Shown here piece after piece: positions 8,438-17,113 of a stretch of 64,000 nucleotides of DNA. This DNA is from an uncultured Eubacteriales bacterium (lineage in GTDB: Bacteria; Bacillota; Clostridia; Oscillospirales; Acutalibacteraceae), in assembly GCA_910584745.1 (NCBI GenBank), contig CAJUDG010000004.1:124001-188000 (forward strand). The letters are read 5' to 3'. Made by a program: the position numbers and the translations under genes. The notes under the pieces are model-generated. The model ran no database searches, was not told where the DNA came from, and saw only the letters and a list, made by a program, of their open reading frames with translations. Every line of letters starts with the position of its first letter. The stretch's first letter is position 1.

Positions 8438-9322
8438 TTACGGTGAAAGCTTCATCCTCTTTTCAAAAAACTCCCTGGAGCTTATCCCCGACTCCCGAAG
8501 GAACCGCCCAAGGCCATATAGGGATCCCGGGTCCCTGCTGACGGTGCTTATCTGTTCCCGGCAGGTAAGGGTGGCCGAAAACCCCAGTTCCCTTATGATA
8601 TCCGGGGTGCTCCTGCTTACGGCCCCGAAGGGGTAGGTAAACGTGCTGGGGGCCGCGCCAAGGTTGGTGCTGAAGGCCCCCTGGGCCTTATTTATGTCCG
8701 CCGAAATGCGCTGCTTATATGCCCCGTCAGACTCTCCCTGGCGCTGCCTGACCCCCAGGGCCCCGCCCTTCTGCTCGTGCAGGTCATAGCTGTGGTTCTG
8801 CACCTCTACAAGCCCCGAGCCCGTCATCTCCCTCAGCTGCTCCCAGGTGGCGTGGGAGTAGTAGGCGTTGTTTTCGTCCCTGCCGCTGTAGAGGTCGGCA
8901 TAGCGTCCGATGGGGGATATCACGAACTTTACCCTATACTGCTTCGCAAGTGGGAAGGCGTAGAGGTAGTTATTATAGTAGCCGTCGTCAAAGGTCAGCA
9001 GTATGGGCTTCTCGGGGAGCTCGCCGCCCTTTGTATAGTTTATCAGGTCCTCCATCAGTATGGTGGTATAGCCGTGCTTTTTAAGGTAAAGTATATCGTT
9101 CTCAAGCTCCGCGGGGGATATCACGTACTTGCCGTGGTACTTTTCGTCCTTCAGCACAGAGTGGTACATTACAATGGGTATCTCCACCCCCTCCTTCGCC
9201 GCCATGGCGCTGGCCGTTATCACCGCCAGCGCACCCAGCAGGACCGTCAGCGCTCCCATGACCAGGACCCGCAGGTCCAGCCGGATAAGGGCGAAAACGC
9301 GCCCCCGCCTTTTTGCGTTCAT
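8438..9322 (-). CDS. Membrane-anchored polysaccharide deacetylase (NodB domain)
   Basis: A 294-residue protein with one N-terminal membrane segment (about residues 13-40) and an extracytoplasmic NodB-type metal-dependent deacetylase domain. The motifs are visible: PIVMYHSV, the LTFDDGYYNN metal/catalytic motif (about residue 110), VQNHSYDLHE with the H-x3-D zinc motif, and FTYPFGAVS. Relatives remove acetyl groups from peptidoglycan or other N-acetylglucosamine polymers outside the cell. It is followed 14 bases later by the amidase-like gene, which suggests a cell-wall remodelling pair. The cell-wall role is inferred. Confidence 0.88.
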   Translation of the reverse strand: MNAKRRGRVFALIRLDLRVLVMGALTVLLGALAVITASAMAAKEGVEIPIVMYHSVLKDEKYHGKYVISPAELENDILYLKKHGYTTILMEDLINYTKGGELPEKPILLTFDDGYYNNYLYAFPLAKQYRVKFVISPIGRYADLYSGRDENNAYYSHATWEQLREMTGSGLVEVQNHSYDLHEQKGGALGVRQRQGESDGAYKQRISADINKAQGAFSTNLGAAPSTFTYPFGAVSRSTPDIIRELGFSATLTCREQISTVSRDPGSLYGLGRFLRESGISSREFFEKRMKLSP

Positions 9323-9450
9323 AATAAGCTCCCCTCCCCCTTTTTCTATTTATAAGCCCCGAAGGGGTAATTTATTCAAATAAATCTGGAAATATCCCTG
9401 AAGGCGTGATAAAATAGGCAGTAGGTACATTTTACCGGGAGGTATGGAAC

Positions 9451-10290
9451 ATGCCCAAGACCCTGTACGTCAGCGACCTGGACGGCACCCTATTAGACCG
9501 CCGGCACCGCATCCCCGCCCACACGGCGGACGCCCTCAACGCCCTTCTCTCAAAAGGTATGCTCTTCACCTTCGCCACGGCCCGCTCCTGGCACTCGGCC
9601 CATGTGGTCACAGAAGGCCTCTCCCCGGCCCTTCCATGGATAGTCCACAACGGAGCAATGCTCTGCGACGGCAGGACCGGAGAGCGCACGGACCAGACCA
9701 CCTTCACCGACCGGGAGCGCCGGGAGATACTATCCCGCAGCGAGGCCCTGGGCCTCTGGCCCCTCTCATACGGCATACTGAGAAATGAGGAGAAAGTCTT
9801 CTACCTCGATGACATAAAGCGGCACCCCGGCATGGAATACTATATAGACCACCGCAGAGGGGACAAGCGCCTTACCCCGGTGAAGACCCGGGAGGAGCTT
9901 TTGCAGGGTAACACCTACTACTTCACCTTCATACATGACCGGGAGGCTCTCCTGCCCCTCTGGGAGGACGTGCGGGACCTCCCCTTTGTGAACCTCACCT
10001 TCCAGCAGGAGCTGTACCAGAAGGAATACTGGCTTGAAATAACCTCAAAGCAGGCAACCAAAGCCCGGGCGGCTCTGCGGCTCAAGGAGCGGCTGGGCTG
10101 CCAAAGGCTCGTGGCCTTCGGCGACGCCCTGAACGACCTGCCCCTTTTTGAGGCGGCCGACGAGAGCTACGCCGTGGCAAACGCCATGCCCGAAGTCCGG
10201 GCCGCGGCCACCGGCGTGATAGGCACCAACGAGGAGGGCGGTGTTGCCCGCTTTCTCCTGGAGAGATTTGAAAGGGAGGGCATAATATGA
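9451..10290 (+). CDS. HAD-superfamily phosphatase, Cof type
   Basis: A cytosolic phosphatase of 279 residues. The nucleophile motif DLDGTLLDRRHRI opens the protein (residues 9-21), as in the Cof/YidA group. The C-terminal GDALNDLPLFEAADESYAVANA carries the acidic metal-binding pair. The large insert between is the type IIB cap. Relatives act on sugar phosphates, FMN or pyridoxal phosphate, and the substrate here cannot be told. The start is ATG at 9451 with GGGAGG 8 bases before it. Its stop overlaps the start of the next gene (ATGA). Confidence 0.9.
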   Translation: MPKTLYVSDLDGTLLDRRHRIPAHTADALNALLSKGMLFTFATARSWHSAHVVTEGLSPALPWIVHNGAMLCDGRTGERTDQTTFTDRERREILSRSEALGLWPLSYGILRNEEKVFYLDDIKRHPGMEYYIDHRRGDKRLTPVKTREELLQGNTYYFTFIHDREALLPLWEDVRDLPFVNLTFQQELYQKEYWLEITSKQATKARAALRLKERLGCQRLVAFGDALNDLPLFEAADESYAVANAMPEVRAAATGVIGTNEEGGVARFLLERFEREGII

Positions 10291-10832
10291 AGGCGGTCAT
10301 AAGGATAATGCAGGTATTGCTTACGGCGGTATGGCTATGCCTTCTGGCCCTGTCCGCGCTGCTCTGTCTGAGCTCCCGCGGCAGCGGCCTGACGGGCATC
10401 TCCCAGTGGGGCGGCTTTGTCGTGACCGGCGACAGCATGGCCCCGGAGCTTAAAGAGGGGGACCTGGCTGTGATACATATGGGTGCCGTGCCCAAGGGCG
10501 GGGACGTGGTGTTCTGCAAGGACGGCGCCGGTATGCCGGAGCTGACCCGGATAATCGGCACCAGCGAGGGCCAGCTCATATTAAAGCCCGACAGCCGGGA
10601 GGACAGCCGGCTTGCGCCAGCCGGGGAGATAGAGGGGGTCTTTGTGGGATACCTTCCGGGGTTTGGAGAGCCGTTCAGGTTCCTCTGCAGCCTTCCCGGG
10701 GTGATAGCGATATTCGCGGCGGGGCTCATGCTCATAGTGCTGCCGGGCTTCATGCTTCGCGCGCCCAGGAATTCTCGGCCCGAGAGGCCCCGGCGCACAA
10801 CAAGCCAGGGCGGCTATACCCCGCGCCACTGA
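10287..10832 (+). CDS. Signal peptidase I, SipW/ER type (possible loss of catalytic histidine)
   Basis: A 181-residue membrane protein with a membrane segment near residues 8-30 and another near 135-165, as in the SipW/ER-type signal peptidases. The catalytic serine motif is VVTGDSMAPELKEGDLAVI (serine about residue 50). The region that normally reads T-H-R-I and supplies the histidine base is LTRIIGTSEGQLILKPDSRED here, with T in the histidine position. The acidic D is retained. Either the alignment shifts or the enzyme is altered. It overlaps the HAD gene by four bases and is followed 14 bases later by a methyltransferase gene. Confidence 0.78.
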   Translation: MKAVIRIMQVLLTAVWLCLLALSALLCLSSRGSGLTGISQWGGFVVTGDSMAPELKEGDLAVIHMGAVPKGGDVVFCKDGAGMPELTRIIGTSEGQLILKPDSREDSRLAPAGEIEGVFVGYLPGFGEPFRFLCSLPGVIAIFAAGLMLIVLPGFMLRAPRNSRPERPRRTTSQGGYTPRH

Positions 10833-10846
10833 GAAAGGAGCCCGCT

Positions 10847-11578
10847 ATGGAGCTGCCAAAGAGATACAAAAGAGGATCTTCACTTTCATATACCCTCGGG
10901 CCCTTCCCCACCTTCGAGCTGCTGAACTGCCGGCCGGAGGCGGCAAGGGCGGTGTACTACAGAGAGGACTTCACCCAGAAGGACAAGCTTATAAGCCTGT
11001 GTCGGGAGCTCAATGTGCCCTGCTGCTGCTCTCAAAAGGCCCTGGAGCGCATCTCCCAGAAGGAGATATGCTACGCCGCCGGGGAGTTCGTAAAGTACCC
11101 GGGAGAGCTCCTTTCGGACCGGCCCCATATCGCCCTTGTGCACCCCGGGGACATGGGGAACCTGGGCACCATAGAGCGGACCATCCTGGGCTTTGGCATA
11201 AAGGACCTTGCCATAATCGGCGGCGGGGCAGACCACTGGAACCCAAAGGCCGTGCGGGCCTCTATGGGCGCTGTTTTCCGGCTGAGGATTGGAGAATTCG
11301 AGAGCTTTGACGAATATCTTGACCAGTTTGGCAGAGGTAGGGATATCTTCCCCTTCATGCTGGACGGCGGGAGGGTGCTGACCCCCAGTGCCTGTCCCAA
11401 AACTCCCATTTATACCCTGGTCTTTGGAAATGAAGCCACCGGGCTGCCGCCGGAGTTCCAGAATTACGGCCAGAGCCTGTTCATCGCCCAGACCGGGGAG
11501 GTGGACTCGCTGAATCTGGCCGTGGCGGTGAGCATCGGCACGTACCTTTTTACACAGTGCAACGGAGGTGCAGATTGA
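10847..11578 (+). CDS. TrmH/SpoU-family RNA 2'-O-methyltransferase
   Basis: A SPOUT-class RNA methyltransferase of 243 residues. The three family motifs are clear: IALVHPGDMGNLGTIERT (motif 1, about residues 96-113), TLVFGNEATGLPPE (motif 2) and EVDSLNLAVAVSIGTYLF (motif 3, the trefoil-knot S-adenosylmethionine site). The N-terminal substrate-binding part is short. The target nucleotide (23S rRNA or tRNA) cannot be read off. It starts with ATG at 10847 and ends overlapping the phosphoesterase start. Confidence 0.88.
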   Translation: MELPKRYKRGSSLSYTLGPFPTFELLNCRPEAARAVYYREDFTQKDKLISLCRELNVPCCCSQKALERISQKEICYAAGEFVKYPGELLSDRPHIALVHPGDMGNLGTIERTILGFGIKDLAIIGGGADHWNPKAVRASMGAVFRLRIGEFESFDEYLDQFGRGRDIFPFMLDGGRVLTPSACPKTPIYTLVFGNEATGLPPEFQNYGQSLFIAQTGEVDSLNLAVAVSIGTYLFTQCNGGAD

Positions 11579-12498
11579 GAGGATTTACCGTGGCCGTGCT
11601 GGCGGACGTGCACGGCAATTACCTGGCTTTAAAGGCCTGCCTTGAGTGGGCCCGGGCCCATAGGATAGAGAAGTACGTCTTTCTTGGAGACTATATCACC
11701 GACCACGCCTATCCCCAGCGGGTCATGGAGCTTTTGTATGAGGCGGCGGGCCGGTACGACTGCCGGTTCATCCGGGGCAATAGGGAGGAGTACATGATAA
11801 GCTACCGGGCAAACGGCGGCAGGGAGCCCGACGGCTCTGTCTGGCGTGACGGCTCCTGCCAGGGCGCGCTCCTATACTGCTATGAGAACCTGACGGACAG
11901 GGATATCGACTACTTCGAGAGCCTGCCCATATCCGGCTCCTGGCAGATAGGAAACGCGCCGCCCATCGCCTTTTGCCACGGCTCGCCGGATATGGCCAAG
12001 GCACAGATATACAGCGCCGAAGCCCTGGAAAAGCTTGCGCAGCTCCCGGAACCCATACTCTTAAAGGGCCATAACCACCGCTTCTTCAGCTTCTGGCACA
12101 ATGGCCTCAGGGTAATATGCGCGGGCTCCGTGGGCAACCCCATCTACTGCCGGACCCCGCTGGGAGAGGCGCGGGTGACGGAGCTTGCGAAGGTGGCGCA
12201 GATGCTCTTGCTCCACTATGAGGGCGGGCGCTGGGTCCCGGAGTATGTGACCGTGCCCTACGACTGGGAGCAGACTATAAAAAATCTGGAACTCTCCGGG
12301 CTCACGAAACGAGCGCCGGTCTGGGCGGCAATGCTCAGGCATAACGTGCTCACCGGCACGGACCCCTTCGGCCGGGTGCCCCAGCGTGCTGTGGAGCTCT
12401 ACCGGCTGGACACCGGGACAGAGGCGGCGGGCTGGGCGGATGTGCCGGAGAAATACTGGATAACGGCCGCCGCAGAATACCGCATAGAGCTGTTCTGA
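11575..12498 (+). CDS. Metallophosphoesterase (calcineurin-like)
   Basis: A two-metal phosphoesterase, 308 residues. The blocks are VAVLADVHGNYLAL (D-x-H), FLGDYITDH (GD), FIRGNREEY (GN-x-E), and later FCHGSPD and LKGHNHRFF (GH-x-H), in the YfcE/MPP order. The frame is open upstream to a GTG at 11557. I chose TTG at 11575, because GGAGG lies 6 bases before it and it gives the common TTGA overlap with the stop of the methyltransferase. The substrate is unknown. It belongs to the same plus-strand run as the previous three genes. Confidence 0.87.
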   Translation: MRGFTVAVLADVHGNYLALKACLEWARAHRIEKYVFLGDYITDHAYPQRVMELLYEAAGRYDCRFIRGNREEYMISYRANGGREPDGSVWRDGSCQGALLYCYENLTDRDIDYFESLPISGSWQIGNAPPIAFCHGSPDMAKAQIYSAEALEKLAQLPEPILLKGHNHRFFSFWHNGLRVICAGSVGNPIYCRTPLGEARVTELAKVAQMLLLHYEGGRWVPEYVTVPYDWEQTIKNLELSGLTKRAPVWAAMLRHNVLTGTDPFGRVPQRAVELYRLDTGTEAAGWADVPEKYWITAAAEYRIELF

Positions 12499-12539
12499 GT
12501 ACAACTATTGAAATGTTTTAGCTTTGGGAAGGAGAAACC

Positions 12540-13895
12540 ATGTCAAACCGTATCAGAAGCATGACCGAGGGCAGCCCCACAAGGCTGCTCATAACCTTCG
12601 CCCTGCCCCTTATGCTGGGCAACGTCTTCCAGCAGCTGTACACCGTGGTGGACACCGCCGTGGTGGGCCAGGGGGTGGGGGTCGAGGCCCTGGCCGCCAT
12701 AGGGGCCGCCGACTGGCTGAACTGGCTGGTATTGAGCGTCGTCCAGGGCTTTGCCCAGGGCTTTTCCATCCTCATGGCCCAGCACTTCGGGGCAAAGGAC
12801 TATAGGGAGCTCTCCCGGACCGTGGGGGCCTCCACCACCCTGTGCGGCATCGCCGCCGTGGTGATGCTGGTCCTCAGCCAGGGGCTCTCAGAGCCGGTGC
12901 TAAGGCTATTGAACACTCCCTCGGACATCATCGGCGACTCGCTTTTATATCTTAGGATAGTCTTCGCGGGGATACCCATAATCACCGCCTATAACCTTCT
13001 TGCGTCCATACTGCGGGCCCTGGGTGACAGCAAGACGCCCCTCTATGCCGTAGTCGTCGCCACGGTAGTGAACATAGGGCTGGACCTATTGTTCGTGCTG
13101 GGATTCCACTGGGGCATAGCCGGGGCGGCGGGGGCCACCATCATAGCCCAGGCCGTGTCCACGGTATACTGCTATATCAACGTGCGCCGGGTCAGTATTC
13201 TGGAGCTGCGCCCCGCCGACTTTAAGCTGACCCGCTCCATATCCGGGGCGCTTTTAAAGCTGGGCTCCCCCGTGGCATTACAGAACGCCATAATCTCCGC
13301 CGGGGGCATGGTGGTCCAGTCCGTGGTGAACAGGTACGGTATGCTCTTTATCGCCGGGTTCACGGCCACCAATAAGCTCTACGGCCTCTTAGAGATAGCA
13401 GCCACCTCCTACGGCTACGCGGTCACCTCCTTTGTGGGGCAGAACCTTGGGGGCGGGCTCTTTGCCCGGATAAGAAAGGGTATGCGCTCGGCGGCGGTCA
13501 TCGCCCTTATCACTTCGGCGGTGATAGCCGCGGCCATGCTGCTCCTTGGCAGGCTCTTTTTGGGGCTCTTCATCTCCGGCACACCGGAGGAGGTCGCGGC
13601 CTCCATGGACATCGCCTATAAGTATCTTGCCATAATGAGCCTGTTTTTGCCGGTGCTCTATATGCTGCATATCTACCGCTCGGCCCTGATGGGCCTTGGA
13701 GACACAGTGGTGCCTATGATCTCCGGCTTTGTGGAGATGGTCATGCGCGTGGGGATAGCCCTCCTGCTCCCGCTTCTGCTTACGGACGGCATATACTACG
13801 CCGAGGTGGGGGCCTGGACCGGGGCGGCGGTGCTGCTGACAGCGTCGTACTTCGTGCGCATGAGAAAATATCCTGTAGCGGACAGAAAAACTTAA
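12540..13895 (+). CDS. MATE-family efflux transporter
   Basis: A 451-residue integral membrane protein with about twelve hydrophobic segments in two homologous halves. The family opening FALPLMLGNVFQQLYTVVDTAVVGQ is present at residues 20-45, and the second half repeats SPVALQNAIISAGGMVVQSVVN. Relatives exchange drugs or metabolites for sodium or protons. The start is ATG at 12540 after GGAAGGAG. A perfect 13-base inverted repeat follows its stop. Confidence 0.92.
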   Translation: MSNRIRSMTEGSPTRLLITFALPLMLGNVFQQLYTVVDTAVVGQGVGVEALAAIGAADWLNWLVLSVVQGFAQGFSILMAQHFGAKDYRELSRTVGASTTLCGIAAVVMLVLSQGLSEPVLRLLNTPSDIIGDSLLYLRIVFAGIPIITAYNLLASILRALGDSKTPLYAVVVATVVNIGLDLLFVLGFHWGIAGAAGATIIAQAVSTVYCYINVRRVSILELRPADFKLTRSISGALLKLGSPVALQNAIISAGGMVVQSVVNRYGMLFIAGFTATNKLYGLLEIAATSYGYAVTSFVGQNLGGGLFARIRKGMRSAAVIALITSAVIAAAMLLLGRLFLGLFISGTPEEVAASMDIAYKYLAIMSLFLPVLYMLHIYRSALMGLGDTVVPMISGFVEMVMRVGIALLLPLLLTDGIYYAEVGAWTGAAVLLTASYFVRMRKYPVADRKT

Positions 13896-13906
13896 ACCGT
13901 CTCATT

Positions 13907-13933
13907 GCATAGCACAGCCTGGCTGTGCTATGC
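13907..13933. terminator. Perfect 13-1-13 inverted repeat (terminator or operator)
   Basis: GCATAGCACAGCC and GGCTGTGCTATGC are exact complements around a single T, followed by TTGTCTT. It lies between the MATE stop and the next gene's ribosome binding site. It may terminate the MATE transcript or be a regulator site for the following gene. Confidence 0.55.
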
Positions 13934-13955
13934 TTGTCTTAAAGGAGGCGATATT

Positions 13956-14444
13956 ATGGCTAACGAAGATAAGAAAGATTTTAACGCTATGCTTTTGGAC
14001 AGCAAGGACATGCCGAAGCTCCAAATAGTCACGGACCCGGGCACCATCGAGAGGTACGGCGGGGACAGGATGTACTTCGCCCCGCCCATTGACTATGACC
14101 GGGCCATGCGTCTGGTGCCAAAGGGCAGGCTGACCACCATCACCGACATCCGCGCCCACTTTGCCAGAGCGAACGGCGCAGACTTCACCGAGCCCATCAC
14201 CGCGGGGATATTCGTGTCCATCGCCGCCTGGGCCAGCTTCCAGCGGGGCGAAGACGAGACCCCCTACTGGCGCACGCTGAAGGCCGGGGGAGAGCTGAAC
14301 CCAAAGTACCCGGGGGGAATAGAGGCCCAGAGGGAGAGACTGGAGGCCGAGGGGCATGTAGTGGCGCAGAAGGGGCGGAAGAATATCAGATACTATGTCA
14401 GAGGGTACGAGGCGGCGCTGTACTCCTTTGAAGACCACAAGTGA
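13956..14444 (+). CDS. MGMT/alkyltransferase-like (ATL) domain protein without the cysteine motif
   Basis: 163 residues from ATG at 13956, which has AAAGGAGG upstream; the frame is open further but lacks a better start. The core runs VPKGRLTTITDIRAHFA ... TPYWRTLKAGGELNPKYPGG ... QRERLEAEGH. It follows the 'P.G.v.TY.di ... pW.RVi...G.ls....g...Q...L..EG' pattern of the DNA-binding domain of O6-alkylguanine-DNA methyltransferases. The catalytic PCHR is replaced by PYWR, so it cannot transfer alkyl groups. Characterised cysteine-less relatives (ATLs) bind alkylated bases and flag them for excision repair. That role here is inferred, and it could also be a simple DNA-binding relative. Confidence 0.66.
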   Translation: MANEDKKDFNAMLLDSKDMPKLQIVTDPGTIERYGGDRMYFAPPIDYDRAMRLVPKGRLTTITDIRAHFARANGADFTEPITAGIFVSIAAWASFQRGEDETPYWRTLKAGGELNPKYPGGIEAQRERLEAEGHVVAQKGRKNIRYYVRGYEAALYSFEDHK

Positions 14445-14501
14445 TATCAAGCGATCTGCCCGTGCCTTTTGCTATACTAATCTCAGCTAAGGAGTGAGAC
14501 C

Positions 14502-15458
14502 ATGTATCAGAGCAACCAGACCGTGCAGAGGATGATAGAGTGGCTTGAGCAAAACCTCTTGGAGGACCCGGGGCTTCTGCCGCTGTCGAAATACGTGGGG
14601 TATTCCCCGTGGTACTGCTCGGCGCTGTTTCATCAGGTTTCGGGGATGACTCTGCGCAGCTATGTGGCAAAACGCCGGCTGACCCTGGCGGCGCAGGCCC
14701 TTCGCGACGGGGACAGCCGCATACTGGACATAGCCCTGGACACCGGGTTCTCCTCTCAGGAGGCCCTGACGAGGGCCTTCCGCGAGGCCTTCGGGTGCAC
14801 CCCCCGGGAGTACAGGCTAAGCCCCCGGCCCCTGCCGCTGTTTGTGAGCCACGATGTGTTTCACCCCTGGCAGTACGCAGAACAGTATAAATATGACAAA
14901 GGAGACGAGCACATGAGTAAAGGAGACCTGAGAGAGGCGAGAACCAGGGTGGAGTACATCCCCGCCCACAAGTACATAGGTATCTGGGACGATAAAGCCG
15001 TCTGTTACGGCACGTTCTGGGAGAACCACAGCTGCGACGAGGTCTGCGGCATAGTGGAGAGCATGAGGCACTCGGCGCACCCGGTGGTGACCCCGCATAC
15101 GGCGGGATGGCACTATGTGAACGGAGAGCGGCACTACTTCTACGGCCTGGGAGTGCCGGCGGACTATGACGGGCCGGTGCCGGAGGGGTTCGAGGTGAGA
15201 GAGTTTCCGGGGAGCTATTATCTGGTGTTCTATCACCCGCCCTTTGACTATATGGAGGATAACGGAGAGGTGATGGGCCGTGTGGAGGACCTTGCCTGGA
15301 ACTATGACCTCAGCAAGGACCATGTGGACCCCAGCGGTCTTAGCACGGCGGCAGGCGCAGGGAGGTTCCAGTGGAACGAGGAGGTTTGCCAGTGCTATCA
15401 GCGGCATTACCCGGAGGGGATAGGGTATGAGGTGCTGCGGCCGGTGAAGCTGAGGTAA
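14502..15458 (+). CDS. AraC-family regulator with GyrI-like effector-binding domain
   Basis: A transcription factor of 318 residues. The N-terminal 110 residues hold two helix-turn-helix units: LSKYVGYSPWYCSALFHQVSGMTLRSYV and ILDIALDTGFSSQEALTRAFREAFGCTPREYR, the latter ending in the AraC signature. After a linker, residues from about 145 (ARTRVEYIPAHKYIGIWD) form a GyrI/AraC-type small-molecule-binding domain, as in SoxS/Rob-like and BltR-type multidrug regulators. It may sense a hydrophobic ligand; regulating the adjacent MATE pump gene is an inference. A -10-like TATACT lies at 14473-14478. A strong terminator follows. Confidence 0.88.
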   Translation: MYQSNQTVQRMIEWLEQNLLEDPGLLPLSKYVGYSPWYCSALFHQVSGMTLRSYVAKRRLTLAAQALRDGDSRILDIALDTGFSSQEALTRAFREAFGCTPREYRLSPRPLPLFVSHDVFHPWQYAEQYKYDKGDEHMSKGDLREARTRVEYIPAHKYIGIWDDKAVCYGTFWENHSCDEVCGIVESMRHSAHPVVTPHTAGWHYVNGERHYFYGLGVPADYDGPVPEGFEVREFPGSYYLVFYHPPFDYMEDNGEVMGRVEDLAWNYDLSKDHVDPSGLSTAAGAGRFQWNEEVCQCYQRHYPEGIGYEVLRPVKLR

Positions 15459-15484
15459 AAACTTTGTAGGTTTCACGAAGCGCA

Positions 15485-15521
15485 AAGGAAAGAGGGACGC
15501 ATACAGCGTCCCTCTTTCCTT
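15485..15521. terminator. Bidirectional terminator with a 16-bp perfect stem
   Basis: AAGGAAAGAGGGACGC (15485-15500) pairs exactly with GCGTCCCTCTTTCCTT (15506-15521) around a 5-base loop. It separates the convergent AraC gene and the first SLH gene. Confidence 0.85.
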
Positions 15522-15544
15522 CTAAGCATTTAAAACTCTGGCTT

Positions 15545-16918
15545 TTACAGATCCTTCCCGCGGTACAGGAACGAGACTATCTCCGCCCGAGAGCACTTGT
15601 CGTTGGGCTTAAAGGTGCCGGTGCCCTTCCCAGCGGTAATGCCCTTCTCAACGGCCCAGCCCACGGCCTTCTCATAGAAGGAGCCGCTGACCACGTCCTT
15701 GAAGGAACTGGCCCCATTGGGCGCGGGCTCTCCCGCCGCCCGCCACATGAAGGTCATGGCCTCGGCCCGAGTGCACTTGTCGCCGGGCTTAAAGGTCCCG
15801 ACGCCCTTACCGGCGGTGATATCGTTCTCAACTGCCCACAGCACGGCCTTGTAATAGTAGTCCTTCTCCTTCACGTCAGAGAAGCTGTTGGCGGCAGTTT
15901 CGGGCTCCGGCGAGCCCGCGCTGCGCCAGAGGAAGGTGACTATCTCGCCCCGGGTGCACTTGTCATTGGGCTTGAACAGGTTATTACCCTTCCCGGCAGT
16001 GATGTTGTTCTCAACAGCCCATTTTACCGCGTCGGCAAAGTAATCGGTGGATTTTACGTCGGTGAAGCCGGTGGAGGGGGCGGGGGTGTCGCCGCCGTCT
16101 TTAAAGTGCTTTGTGGCGGCGTTCAGAAAGTGGTTTCCGCCCTCCATATTGTTTATCTCGATTTTATTCCACTGGGCTTCGGTGCCGTCAAAGTACACGT
16201 CCTTCAAGCCTATGCAGTTTGCAAAGGCCAAGGAGCCTATGGAGGTAACGCTTACGGGTATGGTAATGCTGGTGAGAGAGTGGCAGTTCATGAAGGCCGA
16301 GCCATCAATCATTGTGACAGACGAGGGAATGATGACACTGGTGACCGTGTCGCACCACATGAACGCGGCGCGGCCTATTTTGGTAACACTGTCGGGGATA
16401 GTGACCGCCCCGCCGCTGCCGTTGTACTTGACAAGCACGGTGCCGTCTGTCTCAAACTCCTGGGCGTCAGAGCCCTCGTTGAAGTGCAGAGTGGTGGAGC
16501 TTGACACGGTATAGTAGCCGTAGGTCTGTTCCCACTGTGCCTTTGTGCCGTTAAAGTAAATATCCTCAACACAGCTTGGTATGGCATGCTCGCCAATGTA
16601 TATACTGGGGTTTAAAATGAGCATTTTTTTAAGGCTCGTACAGCCGCTGAGAGCGCCGGTTGCCAGCTCTCTGACACTTTCGGGCAGCTGAAGGCCGGTC
16701 ACATTCCCGCCGTTATCAAAGGCCCCGTCAAGGACAGCGACGATGCCGTCGGGAATAAAGACCTCCCCGCCGGTGCCATGGTAGCCGGTGACAGCCCTGT
16801 CTCCGCTTGCCCCGGTTATGATCTCAAAATCTTCATCTTCGCCATAGGCGCTTGCGAACATAGGCACCGCGCCGACAATCAGGCACAGTACCAGCAGTAC
16901 AGATAGAACCTTTTTCAT
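15545..16918 (-). CDS. SLH surface protein 1 with BspA-like leucine-rich repeats
   Basis: A secreted cell-surface protein of 457 residues. It has a signal peptide (MKKVLSVLLVLCLIVGAVPM..., cut after ASA near residue 24), then BspA-type repeats (VTIPDSVTKIGRAAFMWCDT, VIIPSSVTMIDGSAFMNCHS, ITIPVSVTSIGSLAFANC), then three SLH domains (about residues 285-455) with TRGEIVTFLWR, TRAEAMTFMWR and SRAEIVSFLYR. SLH domains bind pyruvylated secondary cell-wall polymers; BspA repeats in other bacteria bind host proteins. Its SLH part is almost identical in DNA to those of three other genes here. Upstream lies an inverted-repeat promoter element whose promoter points away from the gene, so it appears OFF. 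Confidence 0.9.
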   Translation of the reverse strand: MKKVLSVLLVLCLIVGAVPMFASAYGEDEDFEIITGASGDRAVTGYHGTGGEVFIPDGIVAVLDGAFDNGGNVTGLQLPESVRELATGALSGCTSLKKMLILNPSIYIGEHAIPSCVEDIYFNGTKAQWEQTYGYYTVSSSTTLHFNEGSDAQEFETDGTVLVKYNGSGGAVTIPDSVTKIGRAAFMWCDTVTSVIIPSSVTMIDGSAFMNCHSLTSITIPVSVTSIGSLAFANCIGLKDVYFDGTEAQWNKIEINNMEGGNHFLNAATKHFKDGGDTPAPSTGFTDVKSTDYFADAVKWAVENNITAGKGNNLFKPNDKCTRGEIVTFLWRSAGSPEPETAANSFSDVKEKDYYYKAVLWAVENDITAGKGVGTFKPGDKCTRAEAMTFMWRAAGEPAPNGASSFKDVVSGSFYEKAVGWAVEKGITAGKGTGTFKPNDKCSRAEIVSFLYRGKDL

Positions 16919-16960
16919 TTTTTAGACCTCCTAAGAATTATGATTGCGCGTAAGGACAAC

Positions 16961-17113
16961 TGTCAAAAGGTACACATTTTGATAGTCCCAAGAACAACAG
17001 CACTTATCTCAAAATATTTAAAATTCGCATCTTGCAATTTTGTGGAAAATATGGTATAATTTGGTAGAAATAAGCGCAAAAAGGACTTATCTCAAAAAGC
17101 GTACCTTTTGAGG
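16961..17113. promoter_or_regulatory. Invertible promoter element 1 (OFF orientation)
   Basis: Inverted repeats at 16961-16988 and 17083-17113 share TCAAAAGGTAC, then TTTTGA and GTCC with a few mismatches. They enclose a sigma-A promoter on the plus strand: TTGCAA (17032-17037), 17 bases, TATAAT (17055-17060). This points away from SLH gene 1 (start 16918). Downstream of it, TTATCTCAAAAAG folds with CCTTTTGAGGATAA. The repeat differs in detail from those of elements 2-4 but keeps the core CAAAA-GGTACAC-TTTT. No other promoter for SLH gene 1 is evident. Confidence 0.75.

Noticed and set aside
9360..9450. Promoter for the HAD phosphatase gene (GATAAAAT near 9409)
   Set aside because: A -10-like stretch is present but no -35 box at a suitable distance is convincing.
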